NCBI GenBank assembly: GCA_963825575.1
Contig: CAWGUB010000021.1
Location: 119,417 to 183,416 of the forward strand
Length of the DNA stretch: 64,000 nucleotides
Source: JAFDBW01 sp963825575
Lineage (GTDB): Bacteria; Desulfobacterota; Desulfuromonadia; Desulfuromonadales; BM103
Direction of reading: 5' to 3'
The notes under the pieces were generated by a model. It searched no databases. It was not told the origin of the DNA and worked only from the letters and a program-made list of their open reading frames with translations. Below are positions 51,952 to 61,341 of the stretch, in pieces; the stretch's first letter is position 1, and every line of letters begins with the position of its first letter. Both the position numbers and the translations under genes were made by a program.

Positions 51952-53189
51952 TGAAAGTTGTGGCTCTCAGTACAACAGATACCACCGGTGGCGCCGGGAA
52001 GGCCGCTTATCGCTTGTGTGATGGCCTGCGCGGAATCAATGTAGAGACGTTGATGCATGTAGCAATCAAAACCTGTGAGAGTCCCTTTGTAAACGGTCCT
52101 TCTAAACTGGCTTCACAGGTAACACGTGTCATGAAAGCGAAGATCGATTCGCTAGCGTTAAAAGGCTACTCTCGTCGTGTACCATCGGACTGGACGCCGG
52201 GCTGGTTTTCTCAAGGGAACATTACGTCAAAATTTGAAATTAAGCCTGATATCGTCCATTTGCACTGGGTCTTAGATGGCTTCCTGTCTATTCGCCAGAT
52301 CTCTGAACTGGATATGCCGCTGGTTTGGACCTTGCACGATATGTGGGCTTTTACTGGAGGATGCCACTACGCAGGCACTTGCCTGAAATACACAGACAGG
52401 TGCGGGGGTTGCCCCCAGTTGGAGTCATCCAAAGAGAAGGACCTGAGCCGGCGGTTATGGAGTCGAAAAGCGCGAGCCTGGCAGGGCTCGAATATGACTA
52501 TAGTTACACCGAGCCGCTGGCTGGCTGATTGCACCAGAAAAAGCCTCTTGTTCAAAGATAAAAGGGTCGAAGTGATACCGAACGGAATTGATACAGATAT
52601 CTACAAACCAATGGATAAATCATTTTGCCGTGACTTGCTAGGGTTACCGCGTGAGGGATCACTGGTCTTGTTCGGTGCCATGAACGCGGCCAGCGACCCC
52701 CGCAAAGGCTTCGCGATTTTGCAGGATGCTTTGAATAAACTCACCGGGGACGCTGTAAGTGAACTGGTGGTTTTCGGTTCCGCAGCACCTGGAAACCCGA
52801 CAAGCTTAAGTGTCCCCGTACGTTATCTGGGGAAAGTACACGACGAGGTCACCATGGCGGCGGTTTATTCAGCGGCCGATGTTGTGGTCGTCCCATCGAT
52901 GGAAGACAACCTCCCCAATGTGGTCATGGAGTCTCTCGCTTGTGGTACGCCATGTGTAGCTTTTGACGTAGGTGGCATCCCGGATATGATTGATCACCAG
53001 AGAGATGGTTATTTAGTCAGGCCCTATGACCCTGAGGATTTGCTGCAAGGGATCGAATGGGTTCTTGAGGACAAGGAACGGCATAAGGTACTGTCTGAAA
53101 ATGCCCGGGAGAAAGTCAAAGATAACTTCGATATAGCGAAAGTTTCATTGCGATATTTAAGTCTTTATCAAGAGGTCCTCGCTTCTTGA
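51951..53189 (+). CDS. GT4-family glycosyltransferase
   Basis: The ATG at 51951 shares one base with the preceding stop. The 412-residue protein begins KVVALSTTDTTGGAGKAAYRL, has HLHWVLDGF and WTLHDMWAFTGGCHYAGTC, a Cys-rich stretch (YTDRCGGCPQL) known in WcaC/WlaC-like GT4 enzymes, and VVPSMEDNLPNVVMESLACGTPCVAFDVGG as the donor motif. It probably works with the fusion protein on the same chain. Confidence 0.85.
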   Translation: MKVVALSTTDTTGGAGKAAYRLCDGLRGINVETLMHVAIKTCESPFVNGPSKLASQVTRVMKAKIDSLALKGYSRRVPSDWTPGWFSQGNITSKFEIKPDIVHLHWVLDGFLSIRQISELDMPLVWTLHDMWAFTGGCHYAGTCLKYTDRCGGCPQLESSKEKDLSRRLWSRKARAWQGSNMTIVTPSRWLADCTRKSLLFKDKRVEVIPNGIDTDIYKPMDKSFCRDLLGLPREGSLVLFGAMNAASDPRKGFAILQDALNKLTGDAVSELVVFGSAAPGNPTSLSVPVRYLGKVHDEVTMAAVYSAADVVVVPSMEDNLPNVVMESLACGTPCVAFDVGGIPDMIDHQRDGYLVRPYDPEDLLQGIEWVLEDKERHKVLSENAREKVKDNFDIAKVSLRYLSLYQEVLAS

Positions 53190-53205
53190 CTGAGAAAATA
53201 CCTTT

Positions 53206-54357
53206 ATGCAAAAAAAACTACTGATCGTATTATATTACTACCACCCTTATGTCAGCGGCTTGTCTTTGCTGGCCAAGATGCTTGCAGAAGGGTTGGCCGC
53301 ACGCGGCAATACTGTTACCGTACTTACTATGCAATATGACAACAATCTTTCCGAACATCAGGCCTTGAATGGAGTCAATATTGTCCGGGCCAAGGTGCTG
53401 GGTAAGCTTGGCAAGGGCTTGATGTCGGTCGATTTTTTAATAAAACTGGTTCAGCTGTCCAAGACTCATGATGTTGTAAATCCACATCTACCCATGGCCC
53501 ATATTGGTCTGGCCCTCCCTCTTATTGATAATAATAAACTCATGCCTCAATACCACTGTGACCTGAACCTCGGGCCTGGGATTGTCTCGAAAGTTATTGA
53601 ACGTGTTTCATACTGGTTGATGGGTAAGACGCTGGAGAGGTCTTCTAAGATAATTGTTACGACCAAAGATTATTTTTCCTGCAGTCACTTCTCACGATTC
53701 TTGTCGCGTACATGTGAGATCTATCCGCCAGTTGACGAGAGCCGATTTGGTAAAAGAGAGCCCACGGAACTGAGAGCCAGGCTTGGTATAAAAACTGACA
53801 CGAAGTTGATAGGCTTTGTCGGCCGGATTGTTGCGGAAAAAGGGCTTGAGTACTTGCTAAAGGCAATCCCTCTCCTGGAAAACCGGCTCGATGATTTTAT
53901 GGTGCTTGTCGCAGGGGAGCATACCAAGGTAGCAGGCGGGTCGGTCAAGCAGGATGTTGATGTGCTGATTAAGAAGCACCCTGACCGCGTAAAACTGGTT
54001 GGCCATTTGAAATTCGATGACCTGGTTGCCTTTTACAACCTGATTGATGTATTGGTCTTGCCCAGTGTAGATCCTCTCGAAGCTTTCGGTATGGTGCAGG
54101 TAGAAGCGATGCTCTGTGGCACCCCTGTTGTTGCTTCTGATATGCCTGGAGTTCGGGAGGTCATTAACAGGACCGGCTTCGGCAGATTAGTGAGGCCGCG
54201 TGACCCGCAGGATATTGCTGACAGAGTATGTGAACTCCTTGAGAGTCCCGTAAACATCCCCCGGGAAGCCCTTGCAGATTTTAATTATGATCGAATCATC
54301 GATCAGTATGAGGAAGTTTTTTCGAGTCAGATCCGTTCGACACGATATTGCTCTTAG
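53206..54357 (+). CDS. GT4-family glycosyltransferase
   Basis: The 383-residue protein has KLLIVLYYYHPYVSGLSLLAKMLAEG at the N-terminus (acceptor domain) and FVGRIVAEKGLEYLLKAIPLL plus VDPLEAFGMVQVEAMLCGTPVVASDMPG in the donor domain. It is the last glycan gene before pilD. Specificity unknown. Confidence 0.85.
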   Translation: MQKKLLIVLYYYHPYVSGLSLLAKMLAEGLAARGNTVTVLTMQYDNNLSEHQALNGVNIVRAKVLGKLGKGLMSVDFLIKLVQLSKTHDVVNPHLPMAHIGLALPLIDNNKLMPQYHCDLNLGPGIVSKVIERVSYWLMGKTLERSSKIIVTTKDYFSCSHFSRFLSRTCEIYPPVDESRFGKREPTELRARLGIKTDTKLIGFVGRIVAEKGLEYLLKAIPLLENRLDDFMVLVAGEHTKVAGGSVKQDVDVLIKKHPDRVKLVGHLKFDDLVAFYNLIDVLVLPSVDPLEAFGMVQVEAMLCGTPVVASDMPGVREVINRTGFGRLVRPRDPQDIADRVCELLESPVNIPREALADFNYDRIIDQYEEVFSSQIRSTRYCS

Positions 54358-54397
54358 TTTGTAGGTTCACTTCTAACCCTTAGATGGATTGTTATGT

Positions 54398-55216
54398 ATG
54401 TTCTTGAGTTTTGGCCAAGCCCTGCCGTTGTTTCTAATGGTCTTTGTCCTCGGGGCTATCATCGGCTCTTTCCTGAATGTCTGTATCTACCGCATTCCGG
54501 AAGGTCTGTCTGTGGTCAAGCCACGTTCACGTTGCCCGCACTGTGGCACTGTCATCAGGTGGTATCACAACCTGCCGATTCTCAGTTGGATTCTTCTGCA
54601 AGGGAAATGCGCCTACTGTGGGGCTGGCATCTCTGCTCGCTACCCTTTGGTTGAAGCTCTGAATGGTTTTTTGTTCGTTCTTTTCTTTTACCGATTTGCA
54701 TTTCATCCTGTAACGCCGGTCATATGGCTGTTGTCTGCGACACTAGTTGTCATAACTTTTATTGATCTTGACCATCAAATCATTCCCGATGTTATAAGTT
54801 TACCCGGTGTCTTTGTCGGTTTCGCATGTTCTTTCCTCGTCCCCTGGATTACCTGGCAGGAGTCTCTTGCCGGTGTCCTGCTTGGTGGCGGATCACTGAT
54901 GTTCATCGCTTTGGGGTATGAACTTTTGGCCAAGAAAGAGGGGATGGGTTTTGGTGATGTCAAGCTGCTCGCGATGTTGGGGGCATTTCTCGGCTGGCCT
55001 GCGGTCTTTCCAATTATCTTTATCGGCTCAGTTCTTGGTTCTCTAGTCGGACTCCCTTTGATGTTCTTAAAAAAGGCCGACGGCAAGCTTGCTCTCCCGT
55101 TTGGCCCCTTCCTGTCGGTCGGTGCTCTGTGCCATATTTACTTTGTGGATCGGCTGGATCCGCTCATGCGCTGGTATGGTGAAGTGCTGGTTTATTTCTT
55201 GCAAAATATCTGGTAG
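54398..55216 (+). CDS. pilD: Prepilin peptidase / N-methyltransferase PilD
   Basis: The 272-residue protein has the peptidase A24 pattern. A cytoplasmic loop carries two CxxC pairs (RCPHCGT, KCAYCGA), and the two catalytic aspartates are in VITFIDLDHQIIPD and MGFGDVKL. About eight membrane helices are present. It cleaves the prepilin leader after Gly and methylates Phe1 of the pilins. The start is uncertain: ATG 54398 or TTG 54389. It sits between the glycan island and the pilM operon and should process the pilA product encoded 30 kb away. Confidence 0.94.
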   Translation: MFLSFGQALPLFLMVFVLGAIIGSFLNVCIYRIPEGLSVVKPRSRCPHCGTVIRWYHNLPILSWILLQGKCAYCGAGISARYPLVEALNGFLFVLFFYRFAFHPVTPVIWLLSATLVVITFIDLDHQIIPDVISLPGVFVGFACSFLVPWITWQESLAGVLLGGGSLMFIALGYELLAKKEGMGFGDVKLLAMLGAFLGWPAVFPIIFIGSVLGSLVGLPLMFLKKADGKLALPFGPFLSVGALCHIYFVDRLDPLMRWYGEVLVYFLQNIW

Positions 55217-55382
55217 CGCGCCCTTTTTCCATCCTTTGTTGGGTCATTTCAGGCTCTTGTGCCGTTTTTTTTTCACACTTTATCTTGTGGTCGCCAGATT
55301 AAAGCAACCCTTGATATTGTGTTTTTCGCCTCAAGTTGTGATAATTACTAACACTATATGGTTTACATATAGATATAATTGC

Positions 55383-55410
55383 TTGACAGTTGTTTTAATT
55401 TAACTATAAT
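55383..55410 (+). promoter_or_regulatory. Consensus sigma-70 promoter before the small Xre gene
   Basis: TTGACA (55383-55388) and TATAAT (55405-55410) match consensus fully, 16 nt apart. The start point would be about 45 nt before the Xre gene ATG. ATATAATTG-like words recur (55374, 55405, 55425) and could be binding sites for that regulator. Confidence 0.85.
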
Positions 55411-55462
55411 TGCACCTAATTTCGTATAATTAAGGTCACAATTACTTAAAAGACGGTTGCCT

Positions 55463-55663
55463 ATGAATAACCAAGTCAGAGAAATTCGTGAAGCCCAATT
55501 GATGAGTAAGGCAGAATTGGCTCGTAAGGCGGGTGTCTCTCCGGTGACGATCGATCGCATTGAAAAAGGTGAGGAGTGCCGGATGTCGACCAAACGCAAA
55601 ATTATTCTTGCGCTTGGACTCAAACTTACAGATCGCAATCATGTTTTTCCTGGTGATGCGTGA
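55463..55663 (+). CDS. Small Xre-type helix-turn-helix regulator
   Basis: The 66-residue protein is a bare HTH_3 domain: REAQLMSKAELARKAGVSPVTIDRIEKG holds the helix-turn-helix. It has no sensor domain. It follows a consensus promoter and precedes pilM by 95 nt with no terminator, so pilMNOPQ may be co-transcribed with it. A role as autorepressor or pilus-operon regulator is plausible. The DNA before it contains repeated TATAATT words as possible operators. Confidence 0.85.
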   Translation: MNNQVREIREAQLMSKAELARKAGVSPVTIDRIEKGEECRMSTKRKIILALGLKLTDRNHVFPGDA

Positions 55664-55758
55664 TGGTTGGTACGTTGTTTGCTCATAGTTTATGACGTGC
55701 TGATAGGTAGAGTTCAAATCAGGCCGAGTGGTACATAGCGGCATAGCCAGGGGTATAC

Positions 55759-56817
55759 ATGTTATTCCAACAGAAAAAAGACGTGATTGGCATCGATATC
55801 GGCTCAAGTTCGATAAAGATGGTGCACCTCAAGGAGGCCAAGGGCAGTTTCCAGTTAGCCAGCCTGGGGTTGGCGATCCTGCCAACGGAAGCGATTGTCG
55901 ATAATGCGATTATGGACTCGAGTGTCATTGTCGATATTATCAGGGGCCTGGTGGAAAGCCATAAGATCAAGACAAAAAATGTCGCCACTTCCGTGTCCGG
56001 ACACTCAGTGATCATTCGCAAGATACAGCTGCCGATCATGACCGAGGAGGAAATGGAAGCCTCCATTCAATGGGAGGCGGAGCAGTACATCCCGTTTGAA
56101 ATTTCCGAAGTTAATCTTGATTTCCAGATTCTTGGCCCCGATGCCAACGACGCCTCGCTGATGAATGTCATCCTGGTTGCAGCAAAGAAAGACTTTGTCA
56201 ACGATTACGTCGCCCTCTTCAAGGAGTGTGGATTGAATCCTCAGATCATGGACATCGACTGTTTTGCTGTCGAAAATGTCTATGAGATCAACCACGGGAC
56301 AAGTGAAGATGAAGTCGTTGCCCTGATTGATATGGGGGCAAGCTCCATGAACGTTAACGTGCTCCGTGGTGGGATGTCAGTGTTCACTCGTGATATCCAG
56401 GTCGGTGGCAACGCATATAACGAGGAGATTCAGAAGCGACTTGGCCTGAACAACGAAGACGCGGAAACCGTCAAACTAGGCGGCGAGGTTGCAGATGTCT
56501 CCCCTGAAGCGGTTGCTGAGGTTATGGAGGATGCGACCGAGAGCCTGACGCAGGAGGTCCAGCGTTCCATCGATTTCTTTTCGGCGACATCATCCGATGA
56601 GAAAGTTCAGAAAGTTTTTATCACCGGTGGTGTCTCCAAGGTGCCTTCAGTGAGGACATCTTTGGAGAATCGACTTGGTGTCGAGGTCAATGTCATTGAC
56701 CCCTGGCGGCAGATTACCTTCAATGAAAAAGATTTTGACCCTGAATACCTGCAGGCCATGGGCCCGCTTTATACTGTCGCTGCCGGCCTGGCTATGAGAA
56801 GGATGGGAGACAAATGA
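55759..56817 (+). CDS. pilM: Type IV pilus assembly protein PilM
   Basis: The 352-residue protein is actin-like (FtsA-type): KKDVIGIDIGSSSIKMVHL is the phosphate-1 motif, VVALIDMGASSMNVNVL phosphate-2 and KVFITGGVSKVPSVRTSL the adenosine motif. PilM sits on the cytoplasmic face of the inner membrane and binds the N-terminal tail of PilN. The ATG at 55759 follows AGGGG. Overlaps pilN by 4 nt. Confidence 0.95.
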   Translation: MLFQQKKDVIGIDIGSSSIKMVHLKEAKGSFQLASLGLAILPTEAIVDNAIMDSSVIVDIIRGLVESHKIKTKNVATSVSGHSVIIRKIQLPIMTEEEMEASIQWEAEQYIPFEISEVNLDFQILGPDANDASLMNVILVAAKKDFVNDYVALFKECGLNPQIMDIDCFAVENVYEINHGTSEDEVVALIDMGASSMNVNVLRGGMSVFTRDIQVGGNAYNEEIQKRLGLNNEDAETVKLGGEVADVSPEAVAEVMEDATESLTQEVQRSIDFFSATSSDEKVQKVFITGGVSKVPSVRTSLENRLGVEVNVIDPWRQITFNEKDFDPEYLQAMGPLYTVAAGLAMRRMGDK

Positions 56818-57374
56818 TCCGCATAAACCTACTGCCTGTCAAGGCGGCGCAAAAGAAGGAGATGCTCAAAGGCCAATTGATGGTCGTTGCATTGGTTTTG
56901 ATTGTCTCTGCCGCTGTTTGTGCTGCCGGATATGTATATGTCACTGGTGAAGTTGAGACGAGACAGAGGCAGATTGATAACAAGAAGGCAGAGATAGCAC
57001 GATTGGCGAAAGTCATCAAGGAAGTCAAGGATTTTGAAAAACGCCAGAAGGATCTTCGTGCCAAGCTCGATGTGCTTGAAAAACTCAAGAGCTCGCGAGG
57101 CGGCCCACTTTATCTGCTTGATGAGTTGTACCGTGCGTTGCCGGAAAAAGTCTGGTTGACCAGTTTCAAGGAAGGTGGTGGCCGGGCTCAGATAAAAGGC
57201 ATCGGCGCAAATGAGGAAGACGTGGCAATTTTCATGAGGAACCTTGAACAATCTACCATGTATGAAGGTGTCGATCTCAAAGTGACCAAACAGAAGATAC
57301 AGGAGAAGATCAAGTTCCACGAGTTTGAAATTACCTGCAACACGAAGAGTGGTCTGCCGGATCAGGGTAAGTAA
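56814..57374 (+). CDS. pilN: Type IV pilus assembly protein PilN
   Basis: The 186-residue protein starts MIRINLLPVKAAQKKE, the short cytoplasmic tail that binds PilM. One membrane helix (about residues 20-45) and a periplasmic coiled coil with a ferredoxin-like domain follow. It pairs with PilO in the alignment subcomplex. It is coupled to pilM by ATGA. Confidence 0.94.
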   Translation: MIRINLLPVKAAQKKEMLKGQLMVVALVLIVSAAVCAAGYVYVTGEVETRQRQIDNKKAEIARLAKVIKEVKDFEKRQKDLRAKLDVLEKLKSSRGGPLYLLDELYRALPEKVWLTSFKEGGGRAQIKGIGANEEDVAIFMRNLEQSTMYEGVDLKVTKQKIQEKIKFHEFEITCNTKSGLPDQGK

Positions 57375-57420
57375 AAGCAATAACCTGAGATGGGTGAGAA
57401 CCTGTCCACGGGAGAGATAA

Positions 57421-57996
57421 ATGAACCCAAAGCTTGAAAAACTTCTTAAATTGCCTTTGTATCAGAGGGTGGCCATTCTTGCCGTGCTGGTGGTTCTCCT
57501 GGTCGGGGCTTGTTCCTGGTTCCTGATTTTGCCAGAGTACGAAAAAATGGGTCAGATGGAACAGGATCTCGGTCGCCTGCAAGCCGACTTGATCCAGAAG
57601 CAGAGAATCGCCAACAACCTGCCGAAATTCAAGGCGGAATTTTTGAAGCTTGAAGAACAGCTCAAAGCCGCATTGACTCAACTCCCTAACAAAAAAGAGA
57701 TTCCCAGCCTGTTGACGAACCTCGCAACAATCGCAAGGGACAACGGCCTGGATGTGGTCTCGTTCAGTCCGAAAGCTGAAGTATCGAAAGGGTTCTATGC
57801 CGAAGTCCCAGGCTCGGTGGATTTGATCGGCACCTATCATCAGATTGCTGAATTTGCCCAGGCGGTCAGTGAGCTTTCACGAATTGTCAATCTCTCCGAT
57901 CTGGAATTGAGTGGGCCGATAGTTGAAGGTGACGTGGCAGTTCTCAAAATCAAGTGTAAGGTGACCACTTTCCGGTTTGTGGATAACAAAGGGTGA
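57421..57996 (+). CDS. pilO: Type IV pilus assembly protein PilO
   Basis: The 191-residue protein has one membrane helix (about 20-38, AILAVLVVLLVGACSWFLIL), a coiled coil (about 40-90) and a C-terminal domain with DLIGTYHQIAEFAQAVSELSRI, the conserved PilO motif. It forms the PilN-PilO dimer that links PilM to PilP. Its stop overlaps a GTG, but the better pilP start is the ATG at 58002. Confidence 0.94.
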   Translation: MNPKLEKLLKLPLYQRVAILAVLVVLLVGACSWFLILPEYEKMGQMEQDLGRLQADLIQKQRIANNLPKFKAEFLKLEEQLKAALTQLPNKKEIPSLLTNLATIARDNGLDVVSFSPKAEVSKGFYAEVPGSVDLIGTYHQIAEFAQAVSELSRIVNLSDLELSGPIVEGDVAVLKIKCKVTTFRFVDNKG

Positions 57997-58001
57997 TATT
58001 C

Positions 58002-58541
58002 ATGGTACGTAACTTTATATACCTGGTCATAGGGCTTACGTTCTGCGCGTGCCTGCTTGCGTGTGTGGAGGAGGAACCCTCATCACCTCGTACGCAAACG
58101 GCAGCTGTGAAATCAAAGCCCCCTGCAAAGTCAGTAGTGGCGCCATCTAATGAAGCCGCCGTGAAGGAAGAGGAAAAGGAACCGGAGTTCGTCTATGTCA
58201 GTGAGGGAAGGCGTGACCCTTTCGTCCCTCTCTCAAAGATCAGGGCCTCGCTCATGAACGTTGTCGATGAAGAGCCTCAAACTCCGTTGCAAAGCTATGA
58301 TGTCGCACAATTCAAGTTGGTTGGCGTGATAGTCGGTATGGGTGCACCAAAGGCCATGGTGGTTGCGCCGGATGGGAAATCCTACGTGCTTGCAAAAGGT
58401 GTGAAAATTGGCAAGAACAACGGAGTCATTATCGACATCACAAGTGAATCGGTGTCCGTTCAGGAAAAATATTTCGATTTTTCAGGAAATGTGATTGAAA
58501 ATATTCAGGAAATTATAGTTCCCAGGCGGGAAGGAGTATAA
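58002..58541 (+). CDS. pilP: Type IV pilus lipoprotein PilP
   Basis: The ATG at 58002 has AAAGGG 8 nt upstream. The 179-residue protein has a lipobox, CACLLAC, with lipidation Cys near residue 21, then a low-complexity linker and the PilP domain (GRRDPFVPL ... YDVAQFKLVGVI). PilP is an inner-membrane lipoprotein that joins PilNO to the secretin PilQ. An upstream GTG (57993) would add three residues. Confidence 0.93.
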   Translation: MVRNFIYLVIGLTFCACLLACVEEEPSSPRTQTAAVKSKPPAKSVVAPSNEAAVKEEEKEPEFVYVSEGRRDPFVPLSKIRASLMNVVDEEPQTPLQSYDVAQFKLVGVIVGMGAPKAMVVAPDGKSYVLAKGVKIGKNNGVIIDITSESVSVQEKYFDFSGNVIENIQEIIVPRREGV

Positions 58542-58544
58542 ACA

Positions 58545-61268
58545 ATGCGCGGGGTGAAGATTATGTCGAATCAACTGAGGGCTGGCTGGCCCAACCGTCT
58601 TGCAAAGTATCTCTTGTGCGGTTTCGTTGCAACCTGTTTAGTCAATGGGGTTGCATGGGGGGCAGACGTTAATAAACTGACGGCAGTTTCTCTCGACCCA
58701 GATGCGAAAGAGGCGACGATCCTGATAGAAACCGCCAACCCGGTTGGTTACAGGTATACGGTTTATGATTCATTTGAGCCGACCCGCGTTGTTATCGATT
58801 TTCCTGGCATGGAATTGTCAGGGATTGAAGAAACGCTTTCTGTTGGACAAGGACCTATCCAGGAAGTCCGTGTTGCCGGATTTGAGTTGTCTTCCGGTCA
58901 GTTGGCGAGAGTTGAAATCCTGCTTGCCGAAAGCACTGAATATCAAGTTAGCCTCGATGGTAAGAGCTTTCGCGTGGCTTTTGCCACAGTTGCAGCATCG
59001 CCTGCCGTGGCGGAAGCCACAACGGCAGTAGCTGCGCCAGAGGAGGCTGTTGCCCCCGTAGTGGCACCGATTGATTCATCCGCCGATGCAAAGTTATTGC
59101 TTAAAGTTGATTTTTCCCCGAGCCAAGCAGTGCTTGAGACGAACGGCAAAGTAGACAATTTTAAATATTTCGCCCTGAAAAACCCCGCCCGGCTGGTCGT
59201 CGATGTTTATGGGCTAAAACCTGCCTTCAAAGAGCGCTTATTTCCCGCGGGTAATGGTTTTAAGCAGATACGCCTCGGCACTTACAGTGACAAGACCCGC
59301 CTGGTCTTTGATGCCAGCGGCACAGACCTGCCGCAGCATAACGTCACAGGTCGCGATAATGATGTCCTGGTTACATGGGGAGAAATGGTGACGGCCGTTG
59401 CAGAAGAGACGACAGCAATGCCTGCCGTTGTGCCAGCCCCTGAAGTCATTGCCGAACCAGCAGCAGAATCCGTAGTAATGGAGACTCCGAAGGAAACTGA
59501 GCAGAATTCGCCGGCTATGGAAACCGAAAAACCGGTTGTCGAAAATCTGCCAACGCCGATGACAGGCCCTGCGGTGGTTGAAGCGATCGATTTCAACAAT
59601 GAAGATGGCCGTAGCCTGATTGTGGTGACGCTTTCCAATCCCGCTAAAGTCACCGGCCCGGTAGCCGAAGGGAATCTGGTCCGGTTTGAAATTGTTGATT
59701 CATCGATCAGCCGTGCATTACGCAGAAAAATTGACGCGTCAGCCTTCCCCAGTGCCGTGACCTCCGTGACTCCTTACACTGTGACGGAAGGAGACCACCA
59801 GAATGTGCGTATCGCCGTCAACCTGAAAGGGCAGGTCTCCTACGCCCTTGAAGAGGATGGTCCCAACATCCGACTCGTTATTGACGATGGTGCATATGCC
59901 GAACCGATCCCGCCCGAAGTCAGCACAGTTGAGGTTGCCGCACCGAAACGCTCTGAAATGGCAGAAGAGACGCTAGCGGATACGGCATACGATAAAGGAT
60001 ATGCCTCCACATCAAATCCTGTGACTGCTGATGAAATGGCAGCTGAGGCAGCCCGCTATACCGGCGAAAAAATCACCCTGGTTTTTGATGCCGCGAATGT
60101 CCGTAGCATACTGCAACTGATTGGTGATGTGAGTGGACTCAATATCCTCGCCAGCAGCGATGTTCAGGGAACCGTAACCCTGCGCCTGATAGATGTGCCG
60201 TGGGATCAGGCTCTCGACCTGATCCTGGAAACGGCCGACCTGGGTAAAATTCAGCAAGGCAACATCCTGCGAATTATGCCCCAGGAAAAAATCAGGGACA
60301 TGGAACAGAACGCAATGAAGGAACAGATGATTGCAATTGAAGAGGGTGTCCTCGTAACCAAGACCTTCTCGGTCAGTTACGCCTCTGTTGATGACATGAA
60401 AAACTACCTGACCGATATCAAGTCTGACCGTGGATCCATTGTTGCTGACTCCAGAAACAAGCAGCTTATCGTCCGCGATGCCGCAGCCGTTCTGGAGCAG
60501 ATGGAAGAGATGATCGTCCAGATCGACAAACCGGAACGACAGGTCATGATCGAGGCTCGCATTGTTGAGGCGAATACCAACTTCACACGCAACCTTGGCA
60601 TCAAGTGGAATTTTGATTACCAGGAAGATGGTACGCGCCACTCAAGTAATGGTCTCAATGACGCTGCATTGGGGATTGGCGGCTCATTCATCCTGCCCGT
60701 AACGAACCCGGCACTGGCAGGTGCTTCTTCGATGTTCTCTTTCGGCGCCCTCGACGATCAGCTTGATATCGATCTGCGCCTGGCTGCTTTGGAAAACTCC
60801 GGTGAGGGTCGGATCATCTCAACCCCGAAAATTACAACATTGAACGGTGAGCAGGCGACGATCTCGCAGGGGACAAAGATTCCATTCTCGTCGGTCAGCG
60901 ATCAGGGCACTGATGTCCAGTTTGAAAATGCTGAACTGAAACTATCAGTTACACCTGAGATCAATCCCGATGGTAGCATCCTGCTTGAAATTGATACCTC
61001 GAACAGTTCCGTCGGCTCGGTTGTGCCTACGGCAACCGGTGATGCGGTCTCTATCGATGAGAAAAAAGCCCAAACCAAGGTTCTCGTTCGTAATGGCCAA
61101 ACGACGGTTATCGGTGGGATCTTTATTGAGCAGGAACAGAATTCTCAGTCGGGCGTGCCGATTCTCATGGATATACCAATCCTAGGTCATCTATTCAAAT
61201 CGACCGGCAAAACCAAGGATCGTCGTGAACTGCTGATATTTATCACGCCACGCATTGTTGAATCTTGA
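58545..61268 (+). CDS. pilQ: Type IV pilus secretin PilQ
   Basis: The 907-residue protein has a signal peptide (ending near VAWGA), two or three AMIN domains (AVSLDPDAKEATILIE..., around 200-290, and about 345-450) separated by Ala/Pro/Glu-rich linkers. Next come an STN/secretin N-region (ITLVFDAANVRSILQLIGD) and a C-terminal secretin domain with ERQVMIEARIVEAN and VPILMDIPILGHLFKS. It forms the outer-membrane gate for the pilus. The start has AAGGAG 9 nt upstream. A terminator follows the stop. Confidence 0.95.
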   Translation: MRGVKIMSNQLRAGWPNRLAKYLLCGFVATCLVNGVAWGADVNKLTAVSLDPDAKEATILIETANPVGYRYTVYDSFEPTRVVIDFPGMELSGIEETLSVGQGPIQEVRVAGFELSSGQLARVEILLAESTEYQVSLDGKSFRVAFATVAASPAVAEATTAVAAPEEAVAPVVAPIDSSADAKLLLKVDFSPSQAVLETNGKVDNFKYFALKNPARLVVDVYGLKPAFKERLFPAGNGFKQIRLGTYSDKTRLVFDASGTDLPQHNVTGRDNDVLVTWGEMVTAVAEETTAMPAVVPAPEVIAEPAAESVVMETPKETEQNSPAMETEKPVVENLPTPMTGPAVVEAIDFNNEDGRSLIVVTLSNPAKVTGPVAEGNLVRFEIVDSSISRALRRKIDASAFPSAVTSVTPYTVTEGDHQNVRIAVNLKGQVSYALEEDGPNIRLVIDDGAYAEPIPPEVSTVEVAAPKRSEMAEETLADTAYDKGYASTSNPVTADEMAAEAARYTGEKITLVFDAANVRSILQLIGDVSGLNILASSDVQGTVTLRLIDVPWDQALDLILETADLGKIQQGNILRIMPQEKIRDMEQNAMKEQMIAIEEGVLVTKTFSVSYASVDDMKNYLTDIKSDRGSIVADSRNKQLIVRDAAAVLEQMEEMIVQIDKPERQVMIEARIVEANTNFTRNLGIKWNFDYQEDGTRHSSNGLNDAALGIGGSFILPVTNPALAGASSMFSFGALDDQLDIDLRLAALENSGEGRIISTPKITTLNGEQATISQGTKIPFSSVSDQGTDVQFENAELKLSVTPEINPDGSILLEIDTSNSSVGSVVPTATGDAVSIDEKKAQTKVLVRNGQTTVIGGIFIEQEQNSQSGVPILMDIPILGHLFKSTGKTKDRRELLIFITPRIVES

Positions 61269-61291
61269 GTTTTCACTTTAAATAGCATACA

Positions 61292-61320
61292 GAAAAGGAC
61301 AGGCAACCCCTGTCCTTTTC
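61292..61320 (+). terminator. Terminator-like hairpin after pilQ
   Basis: GAAAAGGACAGG pairs perfectly over 12 bp with CCTGTCCTTTTC. The T-tract is within the stem arm. It lies 24 nt after pilQ and 22 nt before aroK. Confidence 0.75.
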
Positions 61321-61341
61321 TGCATCAAGAGCAACAGGCAT

